A DNA stretch of 64,000 nt from Duganella dendranthematis (GTDB taxonomy: Bacteria; Pseudomonadota; Gammaproteobacteria; Burkholderiales; Burkholderiaceae_D). The notes beneath the pieces are model-generated. The model saw nothing but the letters and a program-made list of their open reading frames with translations. It did not search any database and was not told where the DNA came from. This document shows positions 38,811 through 47,498 of this stretch, one piece after another. The first letter of the stretch is position 1. Every line of letters begins with the position of its first letter. Made by a program: the position numbers and the translations under genes. The stretch lies in NCBI RefSeq assembly GCF_012849375.1, contig NZ_CP051684.1:62001-126000 (forward strand). The letters are read 5' to 3'.

Positions 38811-41800
38811 GAATCCTGAAAATCAGCGGCAAGAACCTGGCCTCGCTGGCCGAAGAATTCAGCGTCAATTTTGAAGCCGAGCCATTGGCCTCCACCGGCC
38901 TGTTCGCCATCAGCGGCCCGACCGGCGCAGGCAAGAGCACCTTGCTGGACGCCCTGTGCCTGGCGCTATACGACGCCACGCCACGCCTGCTGCGCGTGGC
39001 CGGACGCAATTACCTGGCCGATGTCGGCAACGAGACCGTCTCCACGCAAGACCCGCGCACCCTGCTGCGTCGGGGTACAGCTGAAGGCTACGCGGAAGTG
39101 GACTTCGTCGGCAGCGACGGCGCCTCGTACCGCGCGCGCTGGAGCGTGCGCCGCTCCCGCACCAAGGCGGAAGGCGCTTTGCAGCCGACCACCATGTCCC
39201 TCAAGCTGCTGCCATCGGAACAGCTGATTGGCGCCACCAAGACCGAGGTCAAGGCGGAAATCGAAAAACGCATCGGCCTGTCGTTTGAACAGTTCACGCG
39301 CGCCGTGCTGCTCGCGCAGAACGAGTTTTCGGCGTTCCTGAAAGCCGAAGACAACGAACGCGGCGAACTACTGGAAACGCTGACCGGCAGCACAGTCTAT
39401 TCCGAAATCTCGATGCGCGCCTTCGAGCGCAACAAGCTGGAACAGGCCGCGCTGCAAAAACTGAATTTGCGCCTGGCCGACCAGAAGCCGCTTAACGCCG
39501 AGGAGCGCGCCGAGCTGCTGGCGAAAAGCGCCGACGCCGGCGTCGCCCTGCAAGCGCTGGATCAGCAAAAGGCGGAGCTGGAGCAGGAACTGCGCTGGCA
39601 CCAGCAGGCGGAGCGCCTCGAACAGGAAGAACAAGCCGCGCGCCAGGCCAGTGCCGACGCGCAAGCCTCGGTGGAAGCCGCTGCACTGCGCCGCGCCGCG
39701 TTGGCGCGTATCGACGCCGTGCAGCCGGCACGTCCGCTGGCCGAGGATATCCGCCGCATCAACGGCGACATCACGGCTACGCAGGAAGCCATCGTCGCCG
39801 GCACGCACAACGTGCAGCAGGCCGCGCTGGCACTGGAACAGGCCAATGCCGCGCAGGCGCAAGCCGCCGCCAGCCAGCAGGAAGCGGAAGCCGCCCAGCG
39901 CGCCGCCGCGCCGCAGCTGGATCAGGCCAAGGCGCTGGACGCCCGCATCGAAGCGATGCTGCCGGCATGGCGGCAGGCATCGGCGGCGTGCGAGAAAGCC
40001 GACCAATCCGATGCTGCAGCCAACGCTGCGCTGCAATCGCGACAAGGCGAACATGCGCGCCTGACGGCGCAGCAGCAGGCCGGCGTCACTTGGTTGGAAC
40101 AGCACAAACACTGGAAGGCCCTGGCGCAGCAGTGGGAGCGCTGGGACGTACTGTTCGTGCAGGCCGGCCAGGCGGCCGCGCAGGCCGAGCGTTTGCATGC
40201 AGGTTTATCGCGCGTGCAGCGCAACGCGCAGCTGCATCGCGACGAGGAAGCCGACGCCAGCACCAAGCTGGCCGGCGCCGTGGAAGCACTGCAAACGCTG
40301 GAGCTTCAGCGCCAGCAAACCGCGCAGCACCTTGCTTCGTATTCCATCGAGCAATTGCAGGCTTCGCGCGCCAGTTGGGAGCAGTACCGCAGCCGCCTGA
40401 CCGGCGCGGAGAAAATCTGGTTGGATCTGGAATCACGCCAGACCCGCAACGCGCAAATCGAGACGCAATCGGCGCAGCTGCGCCAGACGATGACTGCCGC
40501 CGAGGCGCAACTGGTCGCCGCGCAGCAGGAAGGGATAGCCATTCTGGCCACTTTCGCGCAGGCGGAACGTTCGCTCAAACTGGCGGAAGCCGCCACTGCG
40601 GCCAGCGTGGAATCGCTGCGCCAGACGCTGGAAGACGACACGCCCTGCCCTGTCTGCGGCGCCAAGGACCATCCCTACCGCCACAACGACGACAGCCTGC
40701 AAACCATGCTGCGCGAGTTGCAAGGCGACGTGGCGCGTAGTCGCCAGCAGCTGGAAGTCAACGTCAATCAACAGGCAGCGCAGCGCGCCACCGCGCAGGC
40801 CAGCGCCGATCATCTGAGCGTACTGGCGGCCGAGCAGCGCTCGTTGCAGCAGCAGTTGGAACGCGTGTCCGCCACGTGGTCTGTGCATGCGCTGGTGGTC
40901 GCCAACGCGGTGCCGCCGGAAGCCGAACGCACGCAGTGGTTCATCGACAAGCTGACGGAAGCGCAGCAAGGACTGGAGGCCGTCGAGCAGCAGGAGCGCG
41001 AGGTGCAGGCAGCGCGGGTGGCGCGCGACCAGGCGCAAACGGCTTACGAACGCTTCGCAGCCGAGCATACGCGCCTGCAAACCGTGGCCGCTGCCGCCAA
41101 GGCCGCGCTGGCGCAAGCGGATACCGAATACAAGGCGCTGGAAGATCAGCGCATCGAAGTGGCGCTGGTGCTGAGCGGCCTGCTGGCCGATCTGGATTCG
41201 GCCTTCAGCGGCGGTGATATTCCAAGCGAAGAGTGGAAGGAAGACTGGAAGTCCGGCCCGGCGCGGTTTTACGAGGCGCGTCAGGCCGAGAGCAAGCAGT
41301 GGCTGGCGCAGCGCGCTGCTTACGATGACCGCGCTGCCGGCATGGCCGCCATCGAGGTCGAACTGAAGGGCTTGAACGAGGCGCTGGCCAAGGCCGGCCA
41401 GGACGCCCTGGCCGCGCGCACCGCATTCACGTCTGTCGATGCGGGCGTAAAAGCCAGCCAGGAACAGCGCATGGCGATGTGGGGCGGTAAGGAGATTCGC
41501 GACGTCGAAACCGCGCTGCAAGCCGCCATCGATGCCGCCAAAACGCGCCATGCGGCCAGCCAGGCCGCCGCCCAACACGCCGCGCAATTCCGCACGCGCG
41601 CCGACGAAGCGCTGGCGCAGGCTGGCAACCGTCTCGCAACGCTACACGCATCCGCCGCCACCGCCGCCGCGCGACTGGAAGACTGGCTGACCGCATTCCA
41701 GCAGCGCCAGCCCGATGCCGGCCTGCACGATCTGACGCAACTGCACGACCTGCTCGCCCTGTCCGCCGACGACATCAGCGCCGAGCGCGAAGCCCTGCAA

Positions 41801-42796
41801 ACACTGGCCCGCGCCGCCGACCAGGCCACAACCGTGCTGCAAGAACGCCAACGCCAGCGCGAACAGCACCAACTCACCGCCCCGCCACCGCGCACCATCA
41901 CCCAAATGCCGGCCGACGCGGTAGGCGCCGACAACGCTACCGGTGGCGCCGACGCGGGCGTGACTGCCGCCCCAGCCGCAGGCAACGCTAACGCGAAGGC
42001 CGCAGACAAATCCGCGCCCGCAACCGCAGACCTGTGGGCCGACGCCGCGACACAGGTCCTGGCATCAGCAGACGACGCGCCGCTGGAATCCGCGCCAGCC
42101 GCCGACGAAGCACCGGTCGAACCACCGGCCATGGTCATCGCTGCCCTGCTCGCCGCCCTGCTGGCCGAACGCAAAACCGCCAACGACCACGCCACCGCGC
42201 TGCACCTCGCGCTGGCGCAAGACGATGACAAACGCCACCGCTCCAGCGCCATGCTGGCAGAAATCGACCACCAGGAATCCATCACCCAGCGCTGGGCGCG
42301 AATGGATGACCTGATCGGCTCCGCCGACGGCAAACGCTTTCGCAACTACGCCCAGCAATTTACGCTCGACGTCCTGCTGGGCTACGCCAATGCGCATCTC
42401 AACCACCTGTCGCGCCGCTACCAGCTGGAACGCATCCAGAACAACGCCGCGCCATCGCTCGCCCTGCTGGTACGCGACCAGGACATGGGCGGCGAAATGC
42501 GCTCGGTGCACTCGCTGTCCGGCGGCGAGTCCTTCCTGGTCTCGCTGGCGCTGGCACTGGGCCTGGCCTCGCTCTCTTCCAACCGCGTACGCGTCGAATC
42601 GCTGTTCATCGACGAAGGCTTCGGCAGCCTGGATGCCGACACCCTGCGCGTCGCCATGGATGCGCTGGATGGCCTGCAAGCGATGGGCCGCAAAGTCGGC
42701 GTCATCTCCCACGTGCAGGAAATGACCGAGCGGATCTCGGCCAGAATCCTGGTCCAGCCATCCGCCGGTGGCCGCAGCACCATCACCGTTCAATAG
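38807..42796 (+). CDS. sbcC: Exonuclease subunit SbcC (Rad50-type ATPase), unusually long
   Basis: 1329 aa, against 1048 in E. coli. Walker A is GPTGAGKS (37-44); long coiled coils flank a zinc-hook CPVC at 614-617; the signature SLSGGESF is near 1235 and Walker B LFIDEGFGSLD near 1267. A low-complexity Ala/Pro/Asp insert of about 85 residues (roughly 1022-1107, APAAGNANAK and AAPADEAPVEPP-like sequence) interrupts the second coiled coil just before the C-terminal ATPase lobe. Translationally coupled to sbcD. Confidence 0.96.
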   Translation: MRILKISGKNLASLAEEFSVNFEAEPLASTGLFAISGPTGAGKSTLLDALCLALYDATPRLLRVAGRNYLADVGNETVSTQDPRTLLRRGTAEGYAEVDFVGSDGASYRARWSVRRSRTKAEGALQPTTMSLKLLPSEQLIGATKTEVKAEIEKRIGLSFEQFTRAVLLAQNEFSAFLKAEDNERGELLETLTGSTVYSEISMRAFERNKLEQAALQKLNLRLADQKPLNAEERAELLAKSADAGVALQALDQQKAELEQELRWHQQAERLEQEEQAARQASADAQASVEAAALRRAALARIDAVQPARPLAEDIRRINGDITATQEAIVAGTHNVQQAALALEQANAAQAQAAASQQEAEAAQRAAAPQLDQAKALDARIEAMLPAWRQASAACEKADQSDAAANAALQSRQGEHARLTAQQQAGVTWLEQHKHWKALAQQWERWDVLFVQAGQAAAQAERLHAGLSRVQRNAQLHRDEEADASTKLAGAVEALQTLELQRQQTAQHLASYSIEQLQASRASWEQYRSRLTGAEKIWLDLESRQTRNAQIETQSAQLRQTMTAAEAQLVAAQQEGIAILATFAQAERSLKLAEAATAASVESLRQTLEDDTPCPVCGAKDHPYRHNDDSLQTMLRELQGDVARSRQQLEVNVNQQAAQRATAQASADHLSVLAAEQRSLQQQLERVSATWSVHALVVANAVPPEAERTQWFIDKLTEAQQGLEAVEQQEREVQAARVARDQAQTAYERFAAEHTRLQTVAAAAKAALAQADTEYKALEDQRIEVALVLSGLLADLDSAFSGGDIPSEEWKEDWKSGPARFYEARQAESKQWLAQRAAYDDRAAGMAAIEVELKGLNEALAKAGQDALAARTAFTSVDAGVKASQEQRMAMWGGKEIRDVETALQAAIDAAKTRHAASQAAAQHAAQFRTRADEALAQAGNRLATLHASAATAAARLEDWLTAFQQRQPDAGLHDLTQLHDLLALSADDISAEREALQTLARAADQATTVLQERQRQREQHQLTAPPPRTITQMPADAVGADNATGGADAGVTAAPAAGNANAKAADKSAPATADLWADAATQVLASADDAPLESAPAADEAPVEPPAMVIAALLAALLAERKTANDHATALHLALAQDDDKRHRSSAMLAEIDHQESITQRWARMDDLIGSADGKRFRNYAQQFTLDVLLGYANAHLNHLSRRYQLERIQNNAAPSLALLVRDQDMGGEMRSVHSLSGGESFLVSLALALGLASLSSNRVRVESLFIDEGFGSLDADTLRVAMDALDGLQAMGRKVGVISHVQEMTERISARILVQPSAGGRSTITVQ

Positions 42797-42804
42797 GAGT
42801 GCCA

Positions 42805-43956
42805 ATGCGCCGCGCCGTCTTGCGTTTCAGCTTATGCATGCTGTTTCCCCTGTCGGCCAGCGCAGCCTCCTGCGCCATCCCCACCATCCAAACCGACGGC
42901 TGGGAACTCAGCACGCCCGAAGCCAGCGGTTTCAATCCCACCACCCTGTGCCTGACGCTGACCGCCATCGCCCAGGGCAAGGACAACATCCACAGCATCG
43001 TCATCGAACGCCACGGCAAGCTGGTGGCGGAGATGTACCGCAGCGGCAAGGACAAGTCCATCGCCCGAGCGCTCGGCGTGTGGCCGCCGTTCGCGCCAAC
43101 CGTCAGCTTCGGACCAGACACGCTGCACGACAATCGCTCTATCGGCAAAAGCATCATCAGCCTATTGGTCGGCATCGAAAAACAGCAAGGCAAAATCGAC
43201 AGCCTCGCCACGCCTGTGCTGGACTACTACCCGGAATACAAAGACCTGCGCTCCCCAGCGCTGGACGCCATCAACCTCGAACACCTACTGACCATGAGCG
43301 GCGGTTGGAAGTGGGACGAAGGTGCGCAGCCCAACAACGAGATGCGCCTGTTCTGGAAAACCGATCCCATACGCTACGTGCTGGAGCGGCCGATCGAATC
43401 GCCGCCGGGCGCCAAATGGAACTACAACGGCGGCGGCACCTTGATCCTGGCCGATATCGTCAGCCGCGTCGCCGGCAAACCATGGCTGGATGTGGCCAAC
43501 ACCGAATTGTTCGCACCTCTGGGCATCACGCAATGGCAATGGGTGACCGACCTGCGCGGCCGCCCCGCGTCGTTCGCCGGCCTGCGCCTGCGTCCACGCG
43601 ACATGGCCAAGCTGGGGCGCCTGATGCTGAACCACGGCCGCTGGAACGGCCGCCAACTGGTGGCGGAAGACTGGATCGACGCTTCGCTCAAGCCACGCCT
43701 GAGTGTCGGCTTCCGCAGCCCCGGCGACCAGCCGGATGAAATCCACTACGGCTACCAGTGGTGGGCCGGCACGGCGGCATGGAAGGATCACCGCGTCGCC
43801 TGGAACGCCGGATTTGGCAACGGCGGCCAGCGCATCTTCATCGTGCCTGAGCTGGACCTGACGCTGGTGGTCACCGCCGGCGACTACGGCTCCGACGAGA
43901 TGGGCGCCAAGGTCAATCGCCTGCTGCACACCGTGGTGGCCACCGTCACCGAATAG
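42805..43956 (+). CDS. Exported serine hydrolase of the beta-lactamase / class C family
   Basis: 383 aa from ATG 42805 (AGGAG 6 nt upstream), 8 nt after sbcC. A signal peptide is likely (residues 1-21, LFPLSASAAS). The SxxK motif is S112-x-x-K115 (RSIGKSI), the YxN-type motif is in KWNYNGGG, and a distal WNAGFGNGG takes the place of KTG/HxG. The family includes esterases, D-alanyl peptidases and hydrolases; true beta-lactamase activity should not be assumed. Probably co-transcribed with sbcCD by read-through. Confidence 0.85.
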   Translation: MRRAVLRFSLCMLFPLSASAASCAIPTIQTDGWELSTPEASGFNPTTLCLTLTAIAQGKDNIHSIVIERHGKLVAEMYRSGKDKSIARALGVWPPFAPTVSFGPDTLHDNRSIGKSIISLLVGIEKQQGKIDSLATPVLDYYPEYKDLRSPALDAINLEHLLTMSGGWKWDEGAQPNNEMRLFWKTDPIRYVLERPIESPPGAKWNYNGGGTLILADIVSRVAGKPWLDVANTELFAPLGITQWQWVTDLRGRPASFAGLRLRPRDMAKLGRLMLNHGRWNGRQLVAEDWIDASLKPRLSVGFRSPGDQPDEIHYGYQWWAGTAAWKDHRVAWNAGFGNGGQRIFIVPELDLTLVVTAGDYGSDEMGAKVNRLLHTVVATVTE

Positions 43957-44009
43957 GAAGTAACGCCGCGCTGTTTTTTTGCTATCATTCAGAGGGAGGT
44001 TCTCATCCC

Positions 44010-44522
44010 ATGAATGTCGGCGCCATCCCGTCCAGCTATGCCACCGTACCGGCGACGCGCTTTGCGCCAGCGCCGCCGACGGCTAGCGCTGCGCCGCAAG
44101 CCACGCCATCGGCCACCACGCAGCTGTCGGAAGAAGCGCTGGCCATGCTGGACCAGCTCAAATCCCGCGACCTCGAAGTACGCCAGCACGAACAAGCCCA
44201 CCTGGCCGCTGCCGGCGGACTGGCCACCTCCGGTGCCTCCTACACCTACCAGCGCGGCCCGAACGGCGTCGATTACGCCACCGGCGGCGAAGTCAATATC
44301 GACACCTCGCCCGGCGCCACGCCGCAAGAAACCATTGAACGCGCGCGCACCATTCAGGCGGCGGCGCTGGCCCCGGCCGAACCGTCCAGCGCCGATCGCG
44401 CAGTCGCCTCCCAGGCGCAGCAGATGGAAAACCAGGCCCGCGCCGAACTGGCGCAGCAAAAAACCCAGAACGCCTATGGCGCCGCGCCGACGGCCGCACC
44501 CTCGGTGGATATCTATGCGTGA
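44010..44522 (+). CDS. SprA-related putative metalloprotease (HExxH)
   Basis: 170 aa. Ala/Pro-rich N-terminus (1-40), then a conserved core with HEQAH at 60-64 inside DLEVRQHEQAHLAAAGG, followed by GASYTYQRGPNGVDYATGGEV and VNIDTSPGATPQETIERARTI-type sequence. This arrangement is that of the SprA-related family annotated as putative metalloproteases. No signal peptide is apparent and no substrate is known. Ends with SVDIYA. Confidence 0.82.
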   Translation: MNVGAIPSSYATVPATRFAPAPPTASAAPQATPSATTQLSEEALAMLDQLKSRDLEVRQHEQAHLAAAGGLATSGASYTYQRGPNGVDYATGGEVNIDTSPGATPQETIERARTIQAAALAPAEPSSADRAVASQAQQMENQARAELAQQKTQNAYGAAPTAAPSVDIYA

Positions 44523-44565
44523 GTGATAAAATCCCGCCTTTGCCTTTTCAAGCAGCGATACAACC

Positions 44566-44775
44566 ATGTTAAAAGCACCACGCACCCTCACCTTCAAATG
44601 CGTTAAATGCGCCAAAGCCGTGCAAGTCCGCCTGCAAAAGGTCTCGGCCTGTTCGCACATCCAGCCTTACGTGGGCGTTTGCGCCTGCGGCGAAGTGAAA
44701 CATCACGCCATCGGCCAGAAGGACGCCGTGCAATCCTACCTGGCCGCGCCAGAGGGCTGGACCCACCACCATTAA
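44566..44775 (+). CDS. Small cysteine-rich (zinc-ribbon-like) protein
   Basis: 69-aa basic protein. Cysteines form CVKC near residues 12-15, a lone cysteine near 29 (SACSHIQPY) and CAC near 39-41, consistent with a treble-clef or zinc-ribbon site with a contribution from histidines. It ends in three histidines (GWTHHH). Start at 44566 lies 44 nt after the SprA-related gene. I do not recognise a characterised homologue. Confidence 0.65.
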   Translation: MLKAPRTLTFKCVKCAKAVQVRLQKVSACSHIQPYVGVCACGEVKHHAIGQKDAVQSYLAAPEGWTHHH

Positions 44776-44853
44776 TTTGCGCGCCGCGCCCTCAAGTAAT
44801 CGACTACGATACCGTTAATTATTGTAGAAGTTACATTGAAACCGGAATCCGCC

Positions 44854-45765
44854 ATGTCTACCATCTCGAATCTGGGCGCGCGCCTGCCATCGCTGTTCAC
44901 CGGCACCCAAGCCGATCCCAAGACGCCAGCCTTGCAGAAAACGCAAGGTGTCTCCTCTGCCAACTCGTCCAGCAAGGCGCTGGACCTGGACAGCCGCGTC
45001 GCTTCGATCGGCAACGCCACGGTGGATTTTGCTCAGAGTTTCGTCAATAGCTTCACGCAAGCGCTGTTCGGCGACGACGCCAAAGGTGCGGTGATCGATT
45101 TCGACTCGGCCAGCCTGGAAACCAGTTCCACCATGGCCGTCGGCTACCAGCACACCTCCGGCGCCAACGGTACCACCGACGCTGCGGCCTTCAGTCTGAC
45201 CGACAGCTCGCACTTCATCGGTAAAGGCACCATCACCACCGCCGACGGCCGCAAGTTCGATTTTGAAGTGGAAGTCCAGTACAACGCGGAACTCAATGCG
45301 GCCGCCAGCCAATCGAGCAGCGCCGATGACGCCAGCAGCGCGCAACCGGTCAAGCAGTCCGGCGACGGCAAGGCGGCCAAAGACCTGCCAAGCGTGCAGC
45401 TGCCGAACATCGACTTCCCGGGCACGCTGGCGGACCTGTTCCAGCTGATCGGCCGCGACCTGCAAACCGCGCTGTCCACCTCCAACAACAGCAACGACAA
45501 ATCCGACGGCATCGACCGCAACACGCTGCGCGGCCTGTCGCTGCGCTTGCTCAATCTGGTCGACAGCAAGGACACCAACACCTACGCGCCGCCAACCGCC
45601 GCCGACAAAGCCAAGGCAGCCGCCAGCGCCACCGATACGCCAGCCATCACTAACGCTGCGACGCCCACTACCGCGCCAACCACCACGCCGGCAACCACAC
45701 CAGCCGCCGCCGATGCTGCCGCGGCGACCGACGACACAACGCCGACCAACACCGCATCAACCTGA
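44854..45765 (+). CDS. Uncharacterised Ser/Thr/Ala-rich protein
   Basis: 303 aa from ATG 44854 (GGAA 8 nt upstream; a TTG six codons earlier is possible). The N-terminal 35 residues are Ser/Thr-rich and unstructured; residues ~45-140 look like a folded domain (VDFAQSFVNSFTQALFGDDAK, DSSHFIGKGTITTADGRKFD); residues ~185-245 contain FPGTLADLFQLIGRDLQTAL and LSLRLLNLVDS helices; the last 55 are Thr/Ala/Pro repeats. No signal peptide. The pattern resembles proteins with flagellar or surface roles, but I cannot assign a family. Confidence 0.7.
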   Translation: MSTISNLGARLPSLFTGTQADPKTPALQKTQGVSSANSSSKALDLDSRVASIGNATVDFAQSFVNSFTQALFGDDAKGAVIDFDSASLETSSTMAVGYQHTSGANGTTDAAAFSLTDSSHFIGKGTITTADGRKFDFEVEVQYNAELNAAASQSSSADDASSAQPVKQSGDGKAAKDLPSVQLPNIDFPGTLADLFQLIGRDLQTALSTSNNSNDKSDGIDRNTLRGLSLRLLNLVDSKDTNTYAPPTAADKAKAAASATDTPAITNAATPTTAPTTTPATTPAAADAAAATDDTTPTNTAST

Positions 45766-45802
45766 GCGCCGCCCGGCTGACCGGTATAATAGCGACACTT
45801 TC

Positions 45803-45824
45803 CGCTACGCCGCCTGGCGTAGCG
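45803..45824 (+). repeat. Hairpin in the methyltransferase leader
   Basis: CGCTACGCC-GCCT-GGCGTAGCG is a perfect 9-bp stem with a 4-nt loop, 18 nt after a TATAAT (45785-45790) and 28 nt before the ATG at 45853. A CCTTTATT follows, too weak for a confident terminator. It could be an attenuator of the gene below or the end of the gene above. Confidence 0.55.
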
Positions 45825-45947
45825 CGTCCTTTATTCTGCCGATAGCCCCCACATGCCTGAACAAATTAACTCCTCCCCTGCCCATCACAGATCCACTGGG
45901 AGGAGAACGGCGAGCCACGTTCCGCGCGCTGGCGCTCCGAAGCCGGC

Positions 45948-47021
45948 ATGCCGCCGCCAAAACGCGTGGTCATCGCCGACGACCGCACCAACGCCGATGT
46001 AGCCTACCGACTGGCCTGCGAAGGCACGGCGCTGCTGTGGCGCGGCGACTTCCAGAATGCGCGCCAGCTGCTGCAAGCGCTGGCCCGCCGCGCCGACCAC
46101 AAAGCCAAGCCGGCCAAGAAGAACAAGCCAGCCAAAATTCCCGCCACGCCGACCGAAGCCTTCCACCTGCATCGCCAGGCGCAGTCGCAACGCGCGCGCA
46201 CCTTGGCCATGCTGCTGATTCCTTTCGAAGACGGCTACACCATTCCGCTGCGCCGCGCGCCGGACGTCAAGCTGGCCTGCAACGAAGCCTATGGCCGCTA
46301 TGAAGAGCCGTTCATCGCCTCGCTGCGCGAATTGCTTGGCCTGATCGGCGCGCACGAATGGCGCCGCACCGGCGTCGAAATCCCGGCGCTGGAAGCGCGC
46401 ATCCATCCGCACTACGGCGTGTTCTCGCCGGTGCGTGGCGAATACGTGCAGATGGTGGCCGATGCCCCGCTGCCGGCCGGCGTCAATCTGGCGTTCGACA
46501 TCGGCGTCGGTACCGGCGTGCTGTCGGCGGTGCTGGCCAAGCGCGGCATAGCACGCGTGATCGGCACCGACCAGGACCAGCGCGCCCTGAGCTGCGCCCG
46601 CGAAAACCTGGCGCTGCTGGGCTTCGATAACAAGGTCGAATTGCGCGTGGCCGACCTGTTCCCGGAAGGCCGCGCGCCGCTGGTGGTGTGTAATCCGCCG
46701 TGGGTGCCGGCGCGTCCGAGTTCTCCGATTGAATACGCGGTCTACGATCCGGATAGCCGCATGCTGCGCGGCTTCCTGGCCGGCCTCTCCGAGCATCTGA
46801 CGCCGGGTGGCGAAGGTTGGCTGATCCTGTCCGACCTGGCCGAACACCTTGGCCTGCGTCCGCGCGAACAGCTGCTGGAATGGATCGCCGCCGCCGGCCT
46901 GAAAGTCACCGGCCGCCATGACGTGCGCCCGACCCACCCGCGCGCCAGCGACGACACCGATCCCCTGCACACCGCCCGCGCCGCCGAAGTAACGTCGCTG
47001 TGGCGACTGGCAGCGGCTTAA
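45948..47021 (+). CDS. HemK/PrmC-like class I methyltransferase, 5' end disturbed
   Basis: 357 aa as read from ATG 45948. SAM motif I FDIGVGTGVLSAVLAKRG (~180-197) and the N6/glutamine-type motif VVCNPPWVPARP (~245-256) mark a small-domain methyltransferase acting on a nitrogen of nucleic acid or protein. This ATG lacks a ribosome binding site, and the same frame upstream (from 45870) encodes IHWEENGEPRSARWRSEAG, which looks like coding sequence. An ATG at 45853 reads into it if one base is added near 45881-45885, so the true start is probably 45853 with a 1-nt deletion in between. The substrate is unknown. Confidence 0.8.
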   Translation: MPPPKRVVIADDRTNADVAYRLACEGTALLWRGDFQNARQLLQALARRADHKAKPAKKNKPAKIPATPTEAFHLHRQAQSQRARTLAMLLIPFEDGYTIPLRRAPDVKLACNEAYGRYEEPFIASLRELLGLIGAHEWRRTGVEIPALEARIHPHYGVFSPVRGEYVQMVADAPLPAGVNLAFDIGVGTGVLSAVLAKRGIARVIGTDQDQRALSCARENLALLGFDNKVELRVADLFPEGRAPLVVCNPPWVPARPSSPIEYAVYDPDSRMLRGFLAGLSEHLTPGGEGWLILSDLAEHLGLRPREQLLEWIAAAGLKVTGRHDVRPTHPRASDDTDPLHTARAAEVTSLWRLAAA

Positions 47022-47051
47022 GAAAATAGTGATTCATCTCAAAGTCATGGC

Positions 47052-47107
47052 GTGTGGCCTTTGACTCTGCCCAACCGGCAGCGCAAACTTCCAAATGGAG
47101 GCCACAC
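47052..47107 (+). promoter_or_regulatory. Leader stem that can occlude the ribosome binding site of the 47.1-kb module
   Basis: GTGTGGCCT (47052-47060) is perfectly complementary to AGGCCACAC (47099-47107), which includes most of the Shine-Dalgarno GGAGG and ends 1 nt before the ATG at 47109. A small GCC/GGC stem lies inside the loop. In RNA the 9-bp stem would hide the start region, implying translational control. Confidence 0.55.
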
Positions 47108-47108
47108 C

Positions 47109-47498
47109 ATGCAATCAGCTGAGCTATTAAAAAATGTAGAAGGACTTCTGCAGCTTGATCGCTCAGCGGATATAGCCGCTTGTCTCAATACGATGCGCGA
47201 GATCGTCAACTCACTGATCGCACGCATACAACGGGATGAAGCGAAACAAGCACTGGATCTCAATTTCCGCATCGATGACACACTAGCCAAGCTTGGTGAG
47301 CTTATCCGCGATACCTATTTCCAAAGCGCCAATGCCGCTGTAAAAGAAGCCGCCCGCGCAGCCTACGCTGATGTCGTAAGCCTGCAATGGGCCATCGCCG
47401 ACCACGACATTCTCTTCTCTCGTCGCAAATCCGGCTACGCAGCCAGCAGCGTGGAAGAAGTAGAAAAAGTTTTGGACCGGATTGAATCCGAAGAATGA
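47109..47498 (+). CDS. Uncharacterised all-helical protein, candidate antitoxin
   Basis: 129 aa from ATG 47109 with GGAGG 8 nt upstream. Predicted almost wholly helical and amphipathic (QSAELLKNVEGLLQLDRSAD, IVNSLIARIQRDEAKQALDL), acidic at the C-terminus (VEEVEKVLDRIESEE). No DNA-binding motif is obvious. It overlaps the next gene by 4 nt (ATGA) and is visibly AT-richer than its surroundings. As the first gene of a coupled pair with a RelE-like second product it could be the antitoxin, but it matches none of the antitoxin families I know. Confidence 0.7.
   Translation: MQSAELLKNVEGLLQLDRSADIAACLNTMREIVNSLIARIQRDEAKQALDLNFRIDDTLAKLGELIRDTYFQSANAAVKEAARAAYADVVSLQWAIADHDILFSRRKSGYAASSVEEVEKVLDRIESEE

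Noticed and set aside
42805-43956. Antibiotic-resistance beta-lactamase
   Set aside because: SxxK and YxN-like motifs are shared by many esterases and peptidases of the family; the third motif is not KTG, so resistance is not supported.
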